From the NCBI GenBank assembly GCA_044238145.1, contig JBIIDT010000004.1, positions 9,755-73,754 of the forward strand: 64,000 nt of DNA, in the 5' to 3' direction. Position numbers and translations under genes: made by a program. A model generated the notes under the pieces. That model searched no databases. It had not been told where the DNA came from and saw nothing but the letters and a program-made list of their open reading frames with translations. The DNA comes from QWPN01 sp044238145 (GTDB lineage Bacteria; Planctomycetota; Planctomycetia; Pirellulales; UBA1268). Shown piece by piece: positions 60,642-64,000 of this stretch. Positions within the stretch are counted from its first letter, which is position 1. Each line of letters starts with the position of its first letter.

Positions 60642-62183
60642 TCACTTCTTCTTCGGCTGCTTGTCGTCGAGGTTCGCCACCATCTCGTCGGGCGTCACGG
60701 CCGACTGCACGCCCTCCGGCGGCACGTCGAGGCCGGCCGTCCAGACGAGCGCGTTGAGCATCAAGCGGCGAAAGTCGTCGTCGGCCCAATTGCGGTGAAA
60801 GTGGGCCCCGGTGCAGCCGAAGCCGCGTCCCCCGTCGGGCCGCTCGCGGGCCCACGCCAGGACCTCGCGGCTTCCCTTGCCGGCCCGCACGGTGGGGTTG
60901 TTGCTGTGCGGTCCGTCGGGCCGCTCCCGGGTGGCGTCGGGCGGCACCCCGGTGAGGATCATGGCCACGCCTTCGGCCGGCTCACGGAACCGCATGTGGT
61001 AGTACCACTCGTCCTGCGTCTCGAAGGGCCGCACGCCGCGGGTGATCGGGTGACCCGAGGCGAGTTCCGTCTTGTCGAGCTTCCAGTGCGGGTTCACCGA
61101 CCAGTCCTTCTCGAAGTAGCCGCCCAGCCAGTTGAGGAACTCCGAGCCGCCCTTCTCCTTGGGCACCTCGACGGCGTAGTGCAGGCAGGCCACGCCCACG
61201 CCCCGCTTCGCCAGGGCGTCGATCTGGGCGAGCCGGTTGCTCTGGATGACGGGGTGGCCGTCGCCGCCGTCGGCGAAGAAGAACACCGCGTCGGCGTTGT
61301 CGAAGGCCGTGGGATCCTCCGGCCAGCCGTTCGTGTAGACGGCCGTGACCAGCGGCAGCCCGGTTGCGTCGAGGCACTGCTCCGCGAGCATGCAGCCGGC
61401 GCGAAACTCGTGCTCGCCGGCCGCGTGGCTCGGACGCCCGGCCACGAGGACCAATTTCTTGCGGCCGTCGGTCAGCTTCAGCCGCTTGAGGCGGACGTCC
61501 TTCACCTCGAGCTTCATCGGCGGCCCGACGTGCACCTGCAGGGCGAGCACGCCCTCCATCCGCCGCTTGTCGCGCTGCTCGTCGACCGTCTCCGACATCA
61601 GCTGTCCGTTGATGAAGTGCTGGAGCCGGTTGCCACGGGCCACGACGCGAACCTCGTTCCAGTCGTCGGGCTTGATCAGTTTCTGCAGCTCCTCGGCGGT
61701 ACCGATCGGGTCGCCGGCGACCTTCTGCCCCTCCGCCGTGACCGTGATCCGCTGGCCGCGTTCGGTGAGGATGCCCCGGCCCTTTTCCTCGTAGAGGATG
61801 CCCGAGTACTTGGGACCGGCCTCGAAGTCGGCCTGGTACCCGCCGACGACGAAGTCGCCCATGTCCTTGCTGCGGTACTGCAGCCCGCTGTTGCCTCCCG
61901 TCAGCCGGTAGCGGAACGCCGCCTCGAAGTCGTCCACGAGCCCCTGCCGCCAGACGAGGAAGGTGTTCTTCTTGAGCGGGTTGTCCGCCGTCGTCTGGCC
62001 GACGATCGCGCCGTCCTCCACCCGCCAGATCGCCGGGTCGCCCTCCCAGCCCGCGAGGCTCTTGCCGTCGAAGAGCGGCACGAAGCCGGCGTCGTCGGCC
62101 GCGGCCGACGACACGCCGGCGACGAGCAGGAGGCAGGCGAGGGAGCAGCGGAGGCTCCGCCGGAGCGACTGGACCGCGGGCAT
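60642..62183 (-). CDS. DUF1080 (3-keto-disaccharide hydrolase-like) plus ThuA-like domain protein, exported
   Basis: This 513-residue protein is exported (signal peptide LRCSLACLLLVAGVSSAAA). Residues about 32-235 are a DUF1080 concanavalin-like domain (FVPLFDGKSLAGWEGDPAIW, GGNSGLQYRSK, DDWNEVRVVARGN). Residues about 245-490 are a ThuA glutamine-amidotransferase-like domain (KLVLVAGRPSH, GVGVACLHYAVE, GGYFEKDW, FGCTGAHFHRNW). The order DUF1080 then ThuA is common in planctomycete sugar-degradation genes. The activity is probably on carbohydrates; details unknown. The ATG at 62183 is the first Met before the signal peptide. Confidence 0.9.
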   Translation of the reverse strand: MPAVQSLRRSLRCSLACLLLVAGVSSAAADDAGFVPLFDGKSLAGWEGDPAIWRVEDGAIVGQTTADNPLKKNTFLVWRQGLVDDFEAAFRYRLTGGNSGLQYRSKDMGDFVVGGYQADFEAGPKYSGILYEEKGRGILTERGQRITVTAEGQKVAGDPIGTAEELQKLIKPDDWNEVRVVARGNRLQHFINGQLMSETVDEQRDKRRMEGVLALQVHVGPPMKLEVKDVRLKRLKLTDGRKKLVLVAGRPSHAAGEHEFRAGCMLAEQCLDATGLPLVTAVYTNGWPEDPTAFDNADAVFFFADGGDGHPVIQSNRLAQIDALAKRGVGVACLHYAVEVPKEKGGSEFLNWLGGYFEKDWSVNPHWKLDKTELASGHPITRGVRPFETQDEWYYHMRFREPAEGVAMILTGVPPDATRERPDGPHSNNPTVRAGKGSREVLAWARERPDGGRGFGCTGAHFHRNWADDDFRRLMLNALVWTAGLDVPPEGVQSAVTPDEMVANLDDKQPKKK

Positions 62184-62241
62184 GATCACCTCGGGGGCGG
62201 GGACGTCGGGGATGGGCGGCCTCGTGGCCGCCACGCCCGCG

Positions 62242-63708
62242 TCAGTATGCCACGCCCGCCGACCGCCGGGGAAGCGACCGGCCGTCGTCGCCACGCATCG
62301 GCAGGCGGCCGCCTTCGAGTTCCGCCCGCTCCATGCCCAGCAGGTCCAGCATCTCGTCGATCCCCACGACCCGGACGCCGAGGCCACGGGCCGCCTTGAT
62401 CTCGCGTTCGCGCCGCCTCTCGTCGGTCTGCTTCCAGCCGGCCGCCTTGCCGCCACCGGCCACCTTGGGGAGCCCCGCGTCGACCACGATCGCCGTCGCC
62501 GGTGTCACGCCGTCCACGAGCCGTCCGCCGGCCCGCTCCACGGCGGCCCGCAGGCTCTCGAGATCGGCCTCGGCGTCGGTGTCGAGTTGCACGTAGCCGA
62601 CGACCACCACCTCGGGAGTCTCGCCGGGCGCCCACAGGCTGGTGGCCACGCCGTCGCCGCCGAGAATCGGGTTGCGGATCGAGTCGCGACGGATCCGGGC
62701 CCGGGCGACGGTGGGGGATTCGACGGCGATGACTTCCAGCAGACCCTTCCGTGAGCCGACCTGTGGTCGCGGATCCTTCGGGTCGTAGACGGAGAGCAGC
62801 AGGCCCGGCCGCATGCCTCGCGTGGAGTTGCAGGAGACCAGTGCCGTCCGCTCGGCCTCGTCGACCGAGACCACACGGCCGTCGAAGCCGTCGACGCGGT
62901 CGTCCTTGGGGATCGCGGCGTCGACCGCCGCCTGCACCGCCGCGTCGGCGACACGGAGCTTGGCGAGCAGTTCGTTCTTGCCCTCGATCTCCTTCGCCTG
63001 CCCGCGGAGCACGGCGTACAGCACGTCGAGCTGCGCCTCGGGATCCTGCTTCGACTGGAAGTCCTTCTGCCGGTCGGGTGTCAGGTACTGCACACCCTTG
63101 GCCACCTCCGCCCGGAGCTTGTCGTACTTGGTCGACTGGTCGAGCGCCTTCCGCTCGCCCTCGGTGAGCCGGGCTTGCTGCTGCTCGAATTGCTTCCGCG
63201 CGGCGTCGAAGGCGTCCTTCTCCGACTGCTTGTCCTTGTCGGCGGTCTCCTTCTGCTCCATCGCCAGCTTGGCGTCGTCCTGCTCCTTCTTGATCGCCTG
63301 TTCCTTCTCGGAGATCGCCTTCTCGTGGTCCGCCCGTTGGGCGTCCATCTGCGTGTCCTTCTTGCGGAGCGCAGCGCCGAGCCACTCGACGAGCCTGAGG
63401 TAGGTCTTCGGCTCGGCGTCGAAGGCGGCGAACTCCCCGGCAAAGCGGGCGTTGGTCTCGGCCTCGATCTGGTCGATCGACTTGTCCTCGGGCGCCCCGA
63501 GCATCTCCTGCAGCTTCCGCTTCTCGTCGCGTGCGGCGTTGAGCTCGGTGCGGGCCTTCGAGGTCTCGGCCGCGGCCGCCTCGGCCTTCTGCTGCTCGTC
63601 CAGCCGCTGCTTGAAGAACAGGTACGTGGTGATCGCCAGCACGAACGTGAGCATCACGAACACGATGAGCGCGATGCTGAGCGACGCGACGGTGCGATTG
63701 GCTGGCAT
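62242..63708 (-). CDS. Membrane-anchored coiled-coil protein with BRCT-like C-terminal region, function unknown
   Basis: This protein is about 488 residues. One N-terminal membrane helix (about 10-32, LSIALIVFVMLTFVLAITTY) is followed by a long charged coiled coil (about 35-210, rich in Lys/Glu/Ala/Gln). A small beta region (about 275-345: DGRVVSVDEAERTALVSCNS) comes next. The end (about 365-460) reads YVQLDTDAEADLESLRAAVE, RAGGRLVDGVTPATAIVVDA and LGVRVVGIDEMLDLLG, the spacing of a BRCT-like fold. The ATG at 63708 is chosen because AGGTGA lies 5-6 bases ahead; the GTG at 63717 is the alternative. It resembles conserved planctomycete proteins without a known role. Confidence 0.7.
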   Translation of the reverse strand: MPANRTVASLSIALIVFVMLTFVLAITTYLFFKQRLDEQQKAEAAAAETSKARTELNAARDEKRKLQEMLGAPEDKSIDQIEAETNARFAGEFAAFDAEPKTYLRLVEWLGAALRKKDTQMDAQRADHEKAISEKEQAIKKEQDDAKLAMEQKETADKDKQSEKDAFDAARKQFEQQQARLTEGERKALDQSTKYDKLRAEVAKGVQYLTPDRQKDFQSKQDPEAQLDVLYAVLRGQAKEIEGKNELLAKLRVADAAVQAAVDAAIPKDDRVDGFDGRVVSVDEAERTALVSCNSTRGMRPGLLLSVYDPKDPRPQVGSRKGLLEVIAVESPTVARARIRRDSIRNPILGGDGVATSLWAPGETPEVVVVGYVQLDTDAEADLESLRAAVERAGGRLVDGVTPATAIVVDAGLPKVAGGGKAAGWKQTDERRREREIKAARGLGVRVVGIDEMLDLLGMERAELEGGRLPMRGDDGRSLPRRSAGVAY

Positions 63709-63832
63709 GCTGGTCACCTGTCGGGGGGCGGCGGCCCCGGGCTGCGGCCGTCGGGTTGCCGCCGCGGCGCACGGTCCCGGAGGAATCGTCGCCGATCACG
63801 CGGGGCGTGCAGCCTGCGACCGATTGTACCGG

Positions 63833-64000
63833 TTATGCCGGGACGACGGCCGGCCAGGGACGTGCCGCGCCGGCGGCCGCGGCCTCCCGGCCGAGGATCG
63901 CCGCCAGGGTGCTGCGACACAGGGCCTGTCCCTCGGCCAGCGGCGTGCCGCCGCGAATCGAGCCGATGAACGCCGCCATGCTCCGCCGGTGCCGCCCGGC
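63833..64000 (-). CDS. C-terminal end of a Gfo/Idh/MocA family oxidoreductase (partial, runs off right edge)
   Basis: The frame from the edge to a TAA (63833-63835) gives 55 residues: FIGSIRGGTPLAEGQALCRS then TLAAILGREAAAAG. This matches the C-terminal helix of Gfo/Idh/MocA proteins, which in planctomycetes end with a similar F-I-x-S-I-R-x-G ... S-T-L-x-A-I-x-G-R-x-A-A pattern. Only the end is visible, so the substrate class cannot be given. It runs toward the coiled-coil gene on the same strand, with about 125 bases between. Confidence 0.55.
   Translation of the reverse strand, partial: AGRHRRSMAAFIGSIRGGTPLAEGQALCRSTLAAILGREAAAAGAARPWPAVVPA

Overview
The window is very GC-rich (roughly 70%) and reads as a chromosomal segment of a Planctomycetota bacterium. 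The lineage markers are a DUF1559 type II pseudopilin-like protein, proteins with the short N-terminal LExR-type sorting signature (ERLESRAMMASD, SLESRGMLAA), a BBP7-like beta-barrel protein, a PVC-type heme-binding CxxCH protein, a DUF1080+ThuA fusion, a truncated serine/threonine kinase-like receptor and several xylose-isomerase-like TIM barrels. No tRNA, rRNA, CRISPR array or complete insertion sequence was seen. Because of the GC content nearly every real gene has long antisense open frames; these are left out.

Layout. 0-5 kb: central metabolism (PPi-type phosphofructokinase, biotin carboxylase and BCCP, NAD(P)H-hydrate dehydratase). 4.7-5.5 kb: a decayed MazF fragment beside an intact BrnT/BrnA toxin-antitoxin pair. 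5.5-8.8 kb: half of a ligase-associated DNA repair set (PdeM phosphoesterase, Lhr-type helicase). 8.8-14 kb: exported planctomycete proteins (FG-GAP/FKBP fusion, acidic LExR protein, CehA-like metallohydrolase). 14-24 kb: a cell-surface region with a Wzm/Wzt-type polysaccharide exporter, two GT2 glycosyltransferases, a pseudopilin, a small secreted protein, apolipoprotein N-acyltransferase, an O-antigen-ligase-like protein and an outer-membrane barrel. 24-28 kb: the other half of the repair set (ATP-dependent ligase, MBL exonuclease) around a DUF2135-like membrane protein. 28-36 kb: Ppx/GppA, RibF, NrnA, then a Rieske/cytochrome b-c complex and CapA. 36-47 kb: glutamate dehydrogenase, pseudokinase, MgtE, diheme cytochrome, ThiC, CysS, IspF. 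47-54 kb: an ABC-2 exporter whose two permeases are separated by a sulfotransferase and a PVC-type cytochrome protein. 54-60 kb: a YeiH-like transporter, then a partial ebo-like cluster (TIM barrel, UbiA/EboC, second TIM barrel, EboF-like phosphodiesterase fold). 60-64 kb: ferredoxin, DUF1080-ThuA protein, membrane-anchored coiled-coil protein with a BRCT-like tail, and the end of a Gfo/Idh/MocA oxidoreductase.

The most unusual signal lies between the genes. Two unrelated families of structured intergenic elements recur: family 1 (about 120-140 bp, four copies) and family 2 (about 85-135 bp, five copies plus a fragment). In both, the loops and linkers are conserved while the stems differ in sequence from copy to copy yet stay complementary. 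That is the pattern expected of elements selected for folded structure, as RNA or as hairpin DNA. They sit at gene ends, in leaders and in the ebo-like cluster. They also create spurious open frames that look like extensions of neighbouring genes, so several start codons here were chosen downstream of them.

All calls come from reading the sequence and remembered family motifs. No database search, folding program or alignment software was run.
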